Shown: positions 1-12,593, numbered from the stretch's first letter. The stretch is DNA of 64,000 bases from Neckera pumila (GCA_963969595.1 OZ018415.1:12400001-12464000), one strand, 5' to 3'. Translations and numbers: made by a program. The notes: generated by a model from the sequence alone, not told the origin.

Positions 1-1129
1 TTATTGAAGGCCGAATTTTTTTTTAATGATTGTCAACTACTATGTACCTCTAGTGAAGATAGATAATCTAACCAATTAGAACCAATCCTCCACACGTAAA
101 CTACCTGTGAAGATTTAAATAAGAAATGATTTTAATTAAAGAGCTTTGTATAAATGAATGTTACATTTTTTGGCGCCAATTTAAAAAATAGTTGTCAAAA
201 ATGAAAGAAAAATCTATAATGTGCACACCTTAACGTTGCTGCAACAAAGTTGCTAGACTCCTCCTTAGTTGCAAGAATTTGTATGTTAGTTTTGAAGCTC
301 AAGAAACAATTGCACTCTGTTCACGCTACAATGCTTGTGTCCAAAAATCTCACAAAACATTGGCCCTGCAATAATCTAGCCCAATAACTTGCACACAGAA
401 AAGCAAACAAATACTTAACAAGAAAATTTAAAAACATAACAAGATGAAAACGTGGCTAATGACCAATTGGTTGGCCTGCTCCAACAAAACCTTGAAAGTG
501 AAATACTACATGACATTCACCTTAGTAACAAAAATCTCTTGACCACGCAATTTTTGCATTTGTTTTACGGCCCTTAATTCAATGGCAATTTTGTCAATTA
601 GGCTTGAACCAACCCGTTGCTTGCAAAAACTCACATGACATTCTTCAAATTGAAAATGAAAGAAAACCTTTAGCTGACCGTTAGCTAATCAAATTAGCTG
701 AATCTATACTAACCAATTCTCTAGTTCATACCTACAATGCACCAAATATGAATGCTTCAACTGATTCTAACCAATCCCTCTACCAAGTAGTCATCATGCA
801 TCAAGTAACCTTAACGTTTCTTTGAAAAGTTTTATCGAGGAGCTGTCCGGTGCCATTAGGGTTTCATATAATGTTAGCAGTCGCGCACGCACAAGAAAGT
901 AAAGACATAGGAGGGACAAAAACAAATGGATGAAAAACTTGGGATGAAAACGTGACCTTTTTTGTGACAACATGTCATGACAAAACGCGTGACACTTTAT
1001 AATTAATATAACAGATAACTTTTATTGGCTCAATGAATTAGAAATGGTAGTTTTCAATGATTTTTGATGAAAATTGGCCTAGAAACTTTAGAAGTTACGA
1101 TGCAAATGCAAAGGATGATAAGCACCTAA
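1..1129. other. AT-rich intergenic DNA, no gene seen
   Basis: I see no long open frame, RNA gene or clear repeat boundary here. The composition is AT-rich and codon-like structure is absent. Confidence 0.5.
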
Positions 1130-1524
1130 AAGCATGTCCACCCGTCTGGCATAATGGATGACTTGCTGCGCATGACTAGCAAAATTGCCCCACCCGCCTA
1201 ACAAAATGGATGGCATGTTAAGCAGGACAGCCTCTCAAGCGCCTCCGGCTTGCAAATAGGGGTCATTTTGTCAGCCAAGGCGCGGCTTGCAAACCGGCTT
1301 GCAAGTCGCATGTAACAAGCACACAAGTACTTTCTCCAAAAGATGGATTTACATTAGTGAATGCAAACGTTGTAGATTGGATTAGCTTCTGCAATTCATT
1401 TATTTATTTATTTTTAGAGACTCTTAGCAAGCTGGGGGGGGGGGAGGGGGGGCTTGCAAAGTCAATTGCTTGTATTTTGGTAGCCAAATCATCTCTGCGT
1501 TTTCCCAAGCGGGTGATGATGCTC
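1130..1524. mobile_element. MITE with TAA target duplication
   Basis: The left end AAGCATGTCCACCCG matches the reverse complement of the right end (GAGCATCATCACCCGC) with a few mismatches. TAA trinucleotides lie directly outside both ends (1127-1129 and 1525-1527), as expected for PIF/Harbinger (Tourist-like) MITEs. The interior is GC-richer than its flanks and holds an almost pure G run near 1435-1452. No coding frame is present. The superfamily call is an inference from the duplication length. Confidence 0.5.
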
Positions 1525-1626
1525 TAAGCTTGGCTAAAGAAAGCCAATGCTTCAAGGTATAAGACACCTATTTATGTGAAGGGTGCCAAGAAAAAAATGG
1601 CACTAAAGCTTCACGAGAGTAGCCTA

Positions 1627-1826
1627 CACTATAAGAAACCCATGTTTTTTAGGATGTTTTCACTATTTTTTGGAACGCATTTTTGTGGACATTACAATTG
1701 GCAGCCCATGTTTTTATGTCAATAATAATGTTGACATAAAAACATGGGCTACCAATTGTAATGTCCACAAAAATGCGTTCCAAAAAATAGTGAAAACATC
1801 CCCCAAAACACGGATTTCTTATAGTG
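1627..1826. mobile_element. CACTA-type foldback MITE
   Basis: The 200 bp element starts CACTATAAGAAA and ends with its inverse, and is flanked by a perfect 3-bp duplication CTA (1624-1626 and 1827-1829). These are the signatures of a CACTA (En/Spm) non-autonomous element. Nearly the whole element is one hairpin: arms of about 72 bp around 1652-1723 and 1732-1803 pair with very few mismatches around an 8-base loop. The 82-codon frame inside it is a by-product of the palindrome. Confidence 0.85.
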
Positions 1827-1829
1827 CTA

Positions 1830-4478
1830 TGCTTGAATTTTGTTGTTTAGGGTGTCAAGTCGCTAATGTATATGTAGACTTGGCAACTAGGAGGCACTCT
1901 AGCACATTACGTAGATAAAGTTAGTAAGGGCAATATGTTGTTAACTACATGGATGGAGAAGGTGGTAATTCAGCAAGCCACATAAATCCGGACATATTGG
2001 AAATCTACCAAAGGATTTGGCAATCTTGATTAGAAGGAAACTACAAGAAATCAATCAACATTTGATATGATTTTGCATAGAAAAAAAGTATGAAAATGTT
2101 ACTAAAGTTCAACTAGAAACTAATAAGATAATTCAATTATTTAGTTTAAAATAGAGGTAACATTCAAATGGCATAAGCAAAGACAAACAAGATTCAAATC
2201 AAGTCCATGCAATCTATTAAGGTACCAAATTACACCTCTTTTTGTTTGATACAACCTAATAAGTCTCCTTGAATGAATAAAGAAAGATGGCAAAAGATCT
2301 ACGATGTCTCCCAAAACCACCACCATCACTAAGGGCAACCAATGAAAGATGAAGCATCTTTACTTCAAAAGAGGCTTTTAGGGGGAGTCAAGTGGCATGA
2401 GTACGTACCCATGCTATCAACTTTTGAAAATTCATAGAATATTGTGTGACTTTGACAAAATTACAAAATTTCTAGAATTGAATTTCTATCAAAGAAGCAA
2501 ACATCTATTTAAAAAAAATCATTCAAATCACCGCCTCCTAATTGGGGGAAAATGGCATTTGGGGGAGCTTCTACCTTATTGATTCACTAGCTCCTCACAA
2601 GCATATTCCAATCTAAATGAGTGAATGTAACAGAAAGACAAATACACTATATTAAAAATAAAAATAAACAAGAAGAGACTGTCTACTTTATGGCTTATTC
2701 ATTACTGGTTAGTTGTTGATAAGATTAATAGAATTCACTATAGAAAGAAGGCACCAAAGGTGTAGCTTATTTAATTTATCCTATTAGTATGTGTAATACT
2801 AATTTGTAAATGTGGTACTATTTTAAATTTGTCCATGTTATAGTAATACTATATTTTACTAAATTTTTTAATTTTTGATATTTAAAAAAAAAATTTACAC
2901 TTATTTGTCCAATTAGTATGTGTGACATTAGTTTACTAAAGTCACATTGTTTTGAATTGAAACATGCTGATAAGCTAATTATTACATTGTATCAATTTTC
3001 AGAAAACAAAATTTTATACTAAGACTAACTTTGCAGGTGACACTATAGTAATTTCATCCTTGACTATTAAAATAGCTACTCCTAATTGTTACTCCTTTCT
3101 AAAATAGATCCCCATAGATTTTTGTATAAATGTACTACCTCTATTTTTAAAAAGCCAAGGAATGCTTTTGGACATATTTATATTCAATGCTTTGAAAACT
3201 CATAGTTCATTCACACAATGTATGAAAAACGCATAAGAAGATATTCTAAAATATTCTTTTGACTTCTAACAAGATTCAGAATAAATTAAGCAATTTAATA
3301 ATATGGACATTGATCATTTGCTTATTTGGATGGAATCAGATGTGATTACCTTAGTACAAATTGGTGTACTTTAACTATAAAAAGGGACTCTTTTATCACC
3401 ATGGTCTCTTGGCTAATGTTAGCAAGATGGTTATTTTGTAATAATTAGGCCTTGGCTTTTAAGGGATATATTGCCACATGGTTCAATGTTGAATTTTAGG
3501 GATTTTACAGTTTATCTCAAAACTTTTTACTTGAACTTATAAGGTAAGTACATGCATCCAAAATCATCATTGATAAAAACTTGTCACATTTAGATTCTTA
3601 TCTAAAATGATAGTTTTGATTTTGAGGATGGAAAAAAGTATAAACATTAGAATCTAATGCCAATTTATGGTACACCAAATATTCGCACTTCAATTGAAAT
3701 TTTTTACCTTATTCATGATAGGAGCCCGTGTTTTGCCACAATTTAAAAGCCTCGCAATTTGTGCCACTATGTATCAATACTATAATATTTTATGTTTTAA
3801 ACTTTCAAATGAACTCAACAAATATATAATAGCCAAGAAATAGTGTAGTAAGAAACATGGCGTTATTAGGAGCTCCTACCTTATTGACAAAATAAAACAT
3901 AGTAAATTATTTTGGAATCTTCTTTCACTTGCTAATATAATCCAAGAAAAATAAAACCATATAATAGTTACTATGCTTAGTTATAATTTGTTGTGATTAA
4001 AGGCACATGTAAATTTTTGCATGACTGTTTATTATGTTGAGTTTGTGGCATCTAATTGATGTTGTTTTTGGCACTTAGGAATTGATTTTTTTTTTGTTCA
4101 ACTTTATTTTGATTTGTCTACTTTAGTGATTGTGCAAATTATGTGTGGATTTGAATTTCCCTTAGACCGTTATTTTTGATGAGTTCCAACCTTTAAAACA
4201 TGTTTTTAGAACAGAGAGGTTATTTGGTGATTATACTATTAATTTTTAGAAGGTAACAAATTGGAATTCGAGAAGATTGTCATAAAACTATATTGCAATT
4301 TTGTTTTTGTGTAATTATATATATTTATATACACTACCATATAACAAACTTATATTGAAGCATGTCAAATAAAAAATTCTATGCAAAGCCCCTTATATTG
4401 TACTTACTAGATATTGTATTGGCAAGTGCATGATAGACACATACATGATCAATAACTTCAGAATTGAAAGGGACTCAT
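1830..4478. other. AT-rich DNA, no gene seen
   Basis: There is no convincing coding frame. Roughly 3122-3310 is a diverged copy of a dispersed repeat also seen near 38.4 kb and, inverted, near 44.0 kb (shared phrases such as the one around 'ttgaaaactcatagttcattca'). The short frames at 2141-2338 and 2397-2582 have no recognisable domain. Confidence 0.5.
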
Positions 4479-4829
4479 TTAACTTAGAACATCTCCACCA
4501 AAAAAATACAAACTATCGACCTGGTTTGGAGCAATTGGTGTGTCCCTATTAGCTTGAAGGTCACGCCTTGTAACTAAGCCCATACCAATAGGTGCACAAT
4601 CTGGAATTCCAATGTAGGCTTTTCCTATTTCTTTGTGAACTTTGAGAAGGCCGGTTTCATTGGCTTCTTTGTTGGAGATTTTATCAAGTGCGTGGCATAG
4701 GTCTATCATGCAGGACCCTGCAGCTTCAATTGTATTGACAAAAATTTGGAAAAGGCATGCATTGAAAATCCATAAAGTCTCTATTTGGTGAAATTGAAGA
4801 AATTGCATGACATTAAATTGGTCATACAA
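4479..4829 (-). CDS. Unrecognised 116-residue ORF, possible gene fragment
   Basis: This is an open frame of 116 codons in DNA that is clearly less AT-rich than its flanks, with a protein-like mix of residues (for example NTIEAAGSCMIDLCHALDK and IGIPDCAPIGMGLVTRRD). I do not recognise a domain. It has no signal peptide or membrane segment. It lies about 110 bases from a TTAA element (4938-5861). A second unrecognised minus-strand frame lies on the other side (6016-6210), so the element may have landed in a decaying gene. It could equally be a non-coding frame; no splice structure was resolved. Confidence 0.3.
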   Translation of the reverse strand: MYDQFNVMQFLQFHQIETLWIFNACLFQIFVNTIEAAGSCMIDLCHALDKISNKEANETGLLKVHKEIGKAYIGIPDCAPIGMGLVTRRDLQANRDTPIAPNQVDSLYFFGGDVLS

Positions 4830-4937
4830 AGTGGATCCTATAGGATGAATTATGTGTTATGCAGGATAATTATAAAAAGAATTCCCCTATTTTGTGCTAC
4901 ATTAATTCCATATTCTTCACCTCTCCTAGTTAATTAA

Positions 4938-5861
4938 CCCCTAAAGTTCCTTGACTATGTTCTCACCAAAAATGCTCCAAAACTGCCATTTCTAGAATAA
5001 GTACCAAATTTTTGAAAAATATCATTTTTGCACACATGTAACCGTAGGATCTTGTAGTAATCTGGTTTGAAGATGTGTGGAAAAAATTTCAGAAATTTCC
5101 ATCATGCAAATTGGAAGATATTAGCGTTTGAAGTGGCAAAAGTCCTTTTTTTGTCCCTGAAAAAAATCTGACAGCTGCACTTCACAAGGTCAGATTATTA
5201 TGAAAAAGATTCTAAAATTGTTGTGCTTCTTTGGATTCATTCTTCAGGGCAAGTTGGCTACATGCTTGAAAATTTTCAGATTATTTGAAACTGTACAACA
5301 TATAGGAAAAAAATAGTAAGTAGAAAAAAGTAGAGAATGGTTCAAAGCACTAAATTGTTAAGAAGTTAAGTATGGAATTGAAAAATGCCACTCCCAATGG
5401 TTGCAATGTTGTAATAAACAATCTACATCCTACAGTTTTATTTTTTTTGAAAAATATTGAAAATTGAGTGAAATAAACAACTTCAAAGTTTATTTTAGAG
5501 TAGACAATCCATAACTGCCCGCAAACTAAAAATCCTTGTAACGTTTGACTCATTGATCAAAATGAAAAGATTCAAAGCTTTCTACGTATATATAAATCTA
5601 ATAAACCAATTTCAAATTTTTATTTTTGAAAAAAGCGATTCTTTTTTATCTGCCCGGACCGCCCGAGTTGAGAAACAAACAACATATTAGGCCATAACTT
5701 TTGACTCGTATTTCCAAATGTCATGAAATTTGGTGCATATGAAAGATATTCCTTGTCTCCACCTTCTATAAAAATTTCAGCCCAAATTATACAAACCTCC
5801 AGTCACACGTACTTGCCCAAAATTTCTATGTTGCCAAAAACGCATGCTGGTCCTTTAGGGG
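4938..5861 (+). mobile_element. TTAA element A1 (non-autonomous piggyBac-type)
   Basis: A 924 bp element flanked by TTAA at 4934-4937 and 5862-5865. It begins CCCCTAAAG and ends CTTTAGGGG, so the target site and terminal CCC are those of piggyBac elements. It has no transposase; the 67-codon minus frame inside is incidental. The interior matches copies at 16.6, 38.7, 41.5, 44.3 and 50.7 kb along its whole length. I call this orientation forward. Confidence 0.85.
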
Positions 5862-5865
5862 TTAA

Positions 5866-7300
5866 GAGCCTTTGATTCCAAATATAAATTCAAAATTTCC
5901 AAATTTTATCATGAATGACAAATAAAACATTTTGCCCTGTGCTTATTCCAAAGATAAATTCACCCTACATGACTCACTCCATATGACCACTTTAATGTCC
6001 TCCAAAGAAGTCACCTCAGCTCCAATGATGTATTGGAAGAAGCACAAGAATTGCATAGTGACGGGGCAACAAAATAAACATGCCCCAATGGACATGGCAT
6101 GGGTCACTCTTTATTACCGGACCTACCAAATTCCATCCACTGCACTGCAATTTCAGAGAATTTGAGGAGCTCGCAAGGTGGCACACAATAGCAAAAGTCA
6201 TCATTATCATACCTTTTCAACCTCGTTATGTGTGCTAATAAATTGGAGTTACACATTTTTTGCATGAAAGGTCATTATTTAATGTGGAATCTTTCCTCTC
6301 TCTCTTATTATAATGAGAAAAAGTCCGTTTGAAGTTTGGATTGCCGACTTTGCATTGGGGCAATTTTTTTTAAAAGTCGCCCAGACGGAATGAGGTCCGC
6401 CAACCTCCACTTCAAAAAGGTCTAATATTGTGCATGTTCCCATCTCCGCATTGGAGACGCTATGAGGGCATTGGCAATACAGACTCCTCAAACAGGGGCA
6501 CCAAGGTCACACTTGGTGAGCCCATTTGACAAGCCCGGTCCGTGTGTCCCGCCTCCATTCCATTGCAACACGGGCTACAACATGGGGAACCAGGTTTGCA
6601 CAAGTCCTATAGTACCACCTTGCATCCCATCATCAATGCCGAGACCAAAGAGCCTTAGAACATTCAAAAAGTACCTCGATAATTGTAAACAAGGACTAAA
6701 GTAGTCAACAGCGAGCCGCGGACAAGGTTCTCCATTTGACCGTGTGTTCATCAAATTTGACCATGCCCGATAGCAGTCTTTAAACTGGTTAATTATTGCC
6801 ACAATTCTACCAAAAGCAAATGGATGCAAAATGTCTGTAATGAATTTTTTTTCCAAATCCAAGAATTGAGCCCGATTGCAGACTTGTTTTTCTGTCCATT
6901 CGCCGAATTTTGAAATTTTCTGTCGCATTGTTGCATTCATCCGCTCCCACTACGGCTCCCCGTTAGACGTGGCGCGATCTGGGCCCCTTCTATCTCGCGA
7001 GGCGGCGACATTGGAACCCTCCATATCGCCTCCAAAACCCCTTCAGTTGCAATGTCCTCCATGTTTCTGCTTCAATTTAGTTGTTTTATTGCATTGATGG
7101 CCGCCTTCAATGCTTCTTCTCCTAGACGCTCTTGAGATGCGTGCCTTGAGTACCACCGTCTGATTTTGATTTGAAAGTGGCATCTTTTGCGCTTTTGATT
7201 TCCTAACTCACTGGAATTCTGCCACCTCGAGGCTGTTGTGAAGATTTTGGAGGCGCTCTTAGTCTCTTGCATTCACTTCGCTTTTGAAACGGAGGCTACA
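5866..7300. other. GC-richer region with unrecognised short frames
   Basis: The composition rises towards 45-50 percent GC from about 6.3 kb. Minus-strand frames at 6016-6210, 6279-6491 and 6575-6940 (121 codons, with a passage ITDILHPFAFGRIVAIINQF) look more protein-like than the plus-strand frames but match no family I know. They may be remains of a transposon or of a host gene, or the 5' flank of the hAT element that follows. Confidence 0.3.
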
Positions 7301-7452
7301 AGTGGATGAGGAATTCAAAATTGCCGGGAGCTGTTGTGTGCTTGGCAAAGGCGGCGTCGGATCATTCGGACGCTTCCAAGTTTTGCGTTGTGGTGTTTTA
7401 AGTGTGCTTTGCGGGTGTTGTTTCCATCTTGCATTCTTGCGACGTGAATCAC

Positions 7453-7534
7453 GTGATTGCTTACTTCGATCTTATTCATCGCGTTTAGTCTTTCCTTTGC
7501 TTTGATCTTGTTCATCGCGTTTAGTCTTTCTTGT
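7453..7534 (+). repeat. Short direct repeat in hAT 5' flank
   Basis: A segment of about 30 bp containing TTCATCGCGTTTAGTCTTTC occurs twice in tandem in this interval. It lies upstream of the hAT reading frame and codes for nothing I can identify. Confidence 0.5.
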
Positions 7535-7988
7535 GAAATCGGGAGTGTATGGTAGAGCGATTGGTTTGATTTAGGGTCTTCACGCTTGAACGATCGGGTA
7601 TTTGGGTGGCGTAATTGGCGTTCATTCTCCGGTGGCGGTTGTTGCTTTTGTTGGGATCGCTGCTTGTGGTACTTCCTTGTGGTACTTCTATATGCTTTTG
7701 TGTGCAATTGTGCACTCTGCAGGTTCCAGTGGCCCCACAACTGAAGCTTCCCAATAATTTTTGGGTCCACACATTTGGTTCTAGTAAAAACACAAATGGT
7801 ATTAGAAAATATTTGCCAAGCATAAGCACTACTGTTTCCATGTCTGAGGTGACGCACATATCGGAGATGTGCTTGTCGCAGTCTTGATCCATCTGTTTGG
7901 CCGTGATCCACCGTCCAAGGACACTGCTGTATCCCCTCAAGCTGCCGATCTTGCGTGCGCTGAATTGAGCGATGCTTCGCGCTCTCCT

Positions 7989-10900
7989 ATGATGAAGAAG
8001 AAGAAAGGAGGGTCTACAAACAAGCCGCACAAGAGGAGCAAGACAGCTCCAGGGAATGTCACCAAAAAGTGGCAGGAAGTGTGGGCATGCCGGTTTCCTT
8101 GGGCTGAGGCCGAGCTTGATTTGTTTGGACATGTGACTGGTGTCATTTGCCTAAGTTGCACTTCAATCACTGGGAGGAGGAAACTTTTGGTCCCCAAAGC
8201 TGACAATTTGGAAACACATGAGGGGAAGCGGGTTTGCGTGGAGGACGGTGTGCCATTTCCAGACTTGAAGAAGGGCAATTCTTATCTCAAATCCAACTGC
8301 AAGTACGCGAAGCTGTGCAAACTGTGGGCAGCCCAAAAGCAAGCCAGTATCGTGGTCAATTAGCTTGCTAATGGTTTGGAGAGCGACATCAAGCGCAAGG
8401 GAGTGCAATTTTCTACCCTTTTTTAGATTCTTAGTTTTGGTCGACCTATGTATGATTATGAGAGGCAAGAGTCTTTGTTGAGGCATTTTGTGAACCACTA
8501 TATTGGTTCACCCTTCAGATAATTGAAAATATAAAAACTATGAATGAGTTTTTAAGTTCAAAAGTGTTAGTACATTAGATTAAACTATAACCATTAGTAA
8601 AAAGGCTTTTAGTGCATAGGAAGAGAAACTAGATCAAAATTGCAACCCTAAAATATATAAAAGATAAAAGATACAAAAAGGAATCCAAAACAATGGTGAG
8701 AAGTTGAAAATGGATCTAAACATAAATAGGAAACCAATAAAAAAGAAGAAATATGGAAAAGCACAAAAGAAGTGATCAAACTTAAAATTACTATGAGAAC
8801 ACTAACATAGTGGTAGAAACTCTAATTTAGGCAATAAGTAGTGATTTAATGGAATTTCAGTAAATTAGTGTAGATGAAAGTGATTAGGAGTGTTAGTTAG
8901 TTAGTTAGTTGGGGTATTAGTCAAATTAGGGTTTGGTGCTCACTCTCTCTCTCTTGTTTGTTTTGGGGGAGAAAGTGTGAGGAGGTGGAAAGTGGACAAT
9001 ACATAGGAGAACAATGATTGCAAGGAGGTAGGTTAGGATGATAATCAATTTGTCGAGTAGGTTTTCACCTTGTGGGGTAGAAAGTGGGTGAAAAGTGAGG
9101 ATTGTGGAGGTCAGATGCAAAAAGTGTTGGGAAAGAAAGTCTGTTGCCCTTGCAAGTGGAAGCAGCAACTTTGGCGAGCTATCGCGAGAGCATGGAATAG
9201 CGGATGGAGCTGAAAATTGGTGGAATGGTGCGTCTTCAAGCTAGCTTCTCAACAAGACTCAACTCGACCGATTTGGAGCACATATGAGGCAGTGGTGGTC
9301 GATTTTGTGGCGGAAGGCCTACTGCCGCAAGAATTTCGGAGCTGCAACTTGACGGACGATTGCAGAAGTGTGGCCAAGCGGAATGAGCTGAATTTTTGGC
9401 GCAAGGAAGATGGAGAAGTCAGCTTTCCAACGAGATAAGGCTCGCTCAATTTGGAGCCAGGATCAAGACAGGGCGGATAGATTAGTAGGAAGAGGTTGGC
9501 TGCCCTATTGGCTGTGAGTTGTGTTGTGTTTACTATGGTTCTTGTGGTCCCAAATGAATAAAAATGTAATGATAATTACAATTCAGATTGGGTCTTGCAT
9601 GTTTGGAGTACATTTCTCATGGGCTTGTATGATTTGGATGTTTAAAAAGAATGCATCATTAGTGAATTCTACTTGTTAGGGTCTTTAGGGCACATGTAGA
9701 AGCATTGCCCAAAGGGAGTCTAGATTAGGCACTTGGTGTGAGTGAATTGTGCTGTGATTAGTTTTTAGGGTGCAATTTAGTTCACTTAGGGCCTAAATTA
9801 GGCAATTTTAAGGTGATTTTGACCTAGGAAGTTTACTTATCCTTTCAAAACATGTATGAAGATGAATTGGGAGTGTTAAGGCACATAAAGGGATGATTTT
9901 GAGGTGCTGCCCTTTTTTCACCTAGGCTTGATTTATCAAAAATTCACTAAAGAAAAAATTTGGGAAATCCATTGCTTGGAGGCATTTAGATTAGAGTCCA
10001 CACACTCCTTTTCGGCCAAGTTTGTGGATGGGTTTTACCTCATGGTGAAATTCACTCACACATTTGAAGGTTCAAAATCTGCCTAGGAAACATTGGTTTG
10101 AAACCACAAGCTGGTAGATGAGTGAGCATTTGCATGCTTCCGTCTTGAATGCTCTGAAGTTTGTTGTACAGTCTGCTTCTGTAATCTCTATTAGCACAGA
10201 CGAGGTTATTGCAATCGATAACACCTGCTGGATTGGCGTGCATGTGTATGCCGTGGAGAGTTGGGAGAAGAAGCCACATTTGTTGCATTTGAGTTGTCTG
10301 TCTAATGGTGGTACTATGGACCAGCTCACTGCTGTCATAATGCGTGCGTTGAGAGATGAAGGTGGTCTCAGTCACGAGGAGATAGCTTGTAAACTGGTCT
10401 GCTTTGGAGTTGATGGCGTAAATACATTCCAGAGGTCGAAATCGGGTGTCACAGCCCAGATCCGTGACAAATGGGCTCCCTTTTCTTTAGGAGCCAGTTG
10501 CGTGAGTCATCGCATTAACCTAGTTGTTGAGACTATCTTGAAGTACCCAATGGTATCTAGACTAGAGAGCTTGTTCTAGTCTATTTACTCTTATTTCTGT
10601 CGTAGTAACAAGCGACATGCTGAGCTCACAAAACTTGCAAATCTCATGGAAACTAAGGGCAACAAGATACTGCGTAACGTGGAAACGCGGTGGATCTCCA
10701 TGAGGAGTCTAGCGCAGTGGATACTAGAAGAATACACCACTCTCATTGTGAAAATGGGACAAGACATGAGCAATGGTCCTAATCAACGAGGTCCGGCAGG
10801 GGCGGGTGACAATTTCGATCTTCTTGTTGATGTTGAAGTGTTACTGTCGCTGGCGTGCTTCATTCCTTTGGTGAGCACAATTCATAGTCTCATCAAGATC

Positions 10901-12256
10901 TCCTATGCTTGTGACATTTTTGTGTGTGATTTCATTCAAGCTGTCAAACTTTGTCAGAGTGAGCTTGAAAGATTTTTTGTGGATCCTCAAACTTCTTACC
11001 GCAAGGAGGACTTCTGCATTTACAGTGAGCTGGTTATTTTCCAATGCAAGGACATCCCCATGCAGTGGAAGGACGTGTCTAGGGACTCCGGCATTGCACA
11101 CCTCTTCTTCAATCTGAAAACTTCCATGCGTACGCTTGCTGTCATGACAAACACATCGGCGTACATATTTTTGTGATGCAAGAAGATTTTAACCGCGCCC
11201 AGGACAACATTGAACTCTAGTTTGCAGGTGCGTGACTTTTTAAGCTTCCAATTTTATTTTTCATTGTTGTTTGATTCATATTTATTCTTTTCTGTATGTA
11301 ATTTCATTGAGCTTCCAATTTTTTCTATTGCATGTGGTTTTTCAAGTTTGAATATGTATTACTTGTGAATCAATTTCCTATTTTTTTTATTGCATGTGGG
11401 TTTGAACGTGTAGTAACTTTCTTTCCTTGTAGCTGTGGCTTGCAATTGCGGTGTTTTCAATTTTGGCTTACAGTGTTCTCACTAGTGCCTTGCACGTACA
11501 ATGTACAATTGTGCTTTGCACTCACGCTGTTGGTTCTGCCTTGTACTAAAGCTCTTGAGTTTTGCCTTGCACTTAGGGTGCTCTCACTCCTTTGAGCTGT
11601 GGTTTGACTGGCTTGATTGTGCATAGACACAGCGCAATCTCTTTGCAATGAGCTGGATTGGCGCTTTCCCTGCCAAGAACTCCTTGATGCCTTCGGAATC
11701 ATTTACCCGCAATACTGGCAGTAGGAGGGGCGCTGAGGCTAGCTTTGTGCACCACTTGGCTGTTCTAAATTTTTTTTACTACCAAGCCAGACTCATGAAT
11801 CGGGGCCAGCCTTTGTACAAGGGTGGCAATGCTCATACTGCTCCAGAAATGTTGTCTACTGCGCACTTGGACTTACAGCAAGGGAATTTTAAAATGACGA
11901 TGAAGGAAAATTGTGACTCTGCTTGCAACCCTCCCTTCCTTGTGAATCCGGTTATCAAACTTTGGCAGAGACTTTCGCAGTTCCGCCACCTGTGTAAGCT
12001 TATGTTTGAGTACTTTAAGCTTGCTGAAATAAGGTGTTGTTTAGTATTGGGATCTGTAGAAGATGAGAGATGTTTCTCTACTTTGAAGTTCTTGAAATCA
12101 CAGCACAGAAATAGACTAGGAAAGCATTTTCCCCTTGTTGTGCGTATGTTTGGGCAATAGTATTTTACTCTAGAGAGTTTTCCTTATAAAGAAGCTATAA
12201 TTAACTCGTGGAGTAGTGCTGTCGCAGTTGGCCAACAGGGGACTTTTGAATTATAA
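7989..12256 (+). pseudogene. Decayed hAT-family transposase gene
   Basis: hAT transposases cut and paste DNA elements. The start is taken at the double ATG before a lysine-rich stretch (KKKKGG). A BED-like zinc-finger region follows (KKWQEVWACRFPWAEAE, then CLSC, then a HEGKRVC-like end; about 8040-8290). The frame continues to about 8490, breaks, and resumes near 10066 with a transposase core (STDEVIAIDNTCWIGVHVY; ETRWISMRSLAQWI). A probable intron (about 11229-11640) precedes the C-terminal dimerisation region GSVEDERCFSTLKFLKSQ at about 12050-12103. TAG codons interrupt it at 8361, 8424, 10115, 10577, 11722 and 12158, a TGA at 11174, and there is a frameshift near 11725. The copy is therefore dead. 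Element ends were not found. The family assignment rests on motif recognition. Confidence 0.8.
8493..10060. other. 1.55 kb block splitting the hAT frame
   Basis: The transposase frame reads into ...LLRHF near 8491 and resumes at QNLPRKHW near 10067. The join could be an intron (TTT|GTGAAC and TTTGAAG|GTT, both phase 0) or an insertion. Inside, 8.9-9.5 kb is GC-richer and open on both strands for about 70-80 codons, but I recognise no product. No terminal repeats or target duplication were found. Confidence 0.45.
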
Positions 12257-12487
12257 CCAGCAGTGCATCACAATAGTATCCTTTCATAGTATCCTTGCCA
12301 TTGTAGTGTTAATCTTTATACCTTAGTTTTCATGAGATTTTGCAAGACTTGGTGCTCATGTTCACCTTGACAAGACTTGTGCTACACGGGAGGTGAAGAT
12401 TGAAGATGCAACTTCTTGTGATGCTGTGATGAACTTCTGCGGCGATTGTTGCTGGTGTTTGTGACGAACTACTGTAACGAATTGCTC

Positions 12488-12590
12488 TTGTGGTGTTTGT
12501 GATGATCCTGTATTACTAACGTGGTGTTTGTGGTGTTTGTGGTGTTTGTGACAAACTTGTATTACTAATGTGGCTTGATTGTTGTATACA
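12488..12590 (+). repeat. Minisatellite of GTGGTGTTT units
   Basis: The 9-base unit TGTTTGTGG recurs several times here, interleaved with two copies of a phrase like 'ttgtattactaa(c/t)gtgg'. It lies just beyond the end of the hAT frame. Confidence 0.6.
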
Positions 12591-12593
12591 AAA

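Noticed and set aside
7315..8132. Two overlapping ~200-codon minus-strand ORFs
   Set aside because: They overlap each other and run antisense to the hAT 5' region; their sequence is low-complexity and basic with no recognisable domain.
8361..12160. TAG codons in the hAT frame read as a reassigned codon (TAG = Gln)
   Set aside because: The three intact host genes encode all their glutamines with CAA or CAG, have no internal TAG or TAA, and end in TGA or TAA at the expected lengths. A standard code with decay of the hAT copy explains the data.
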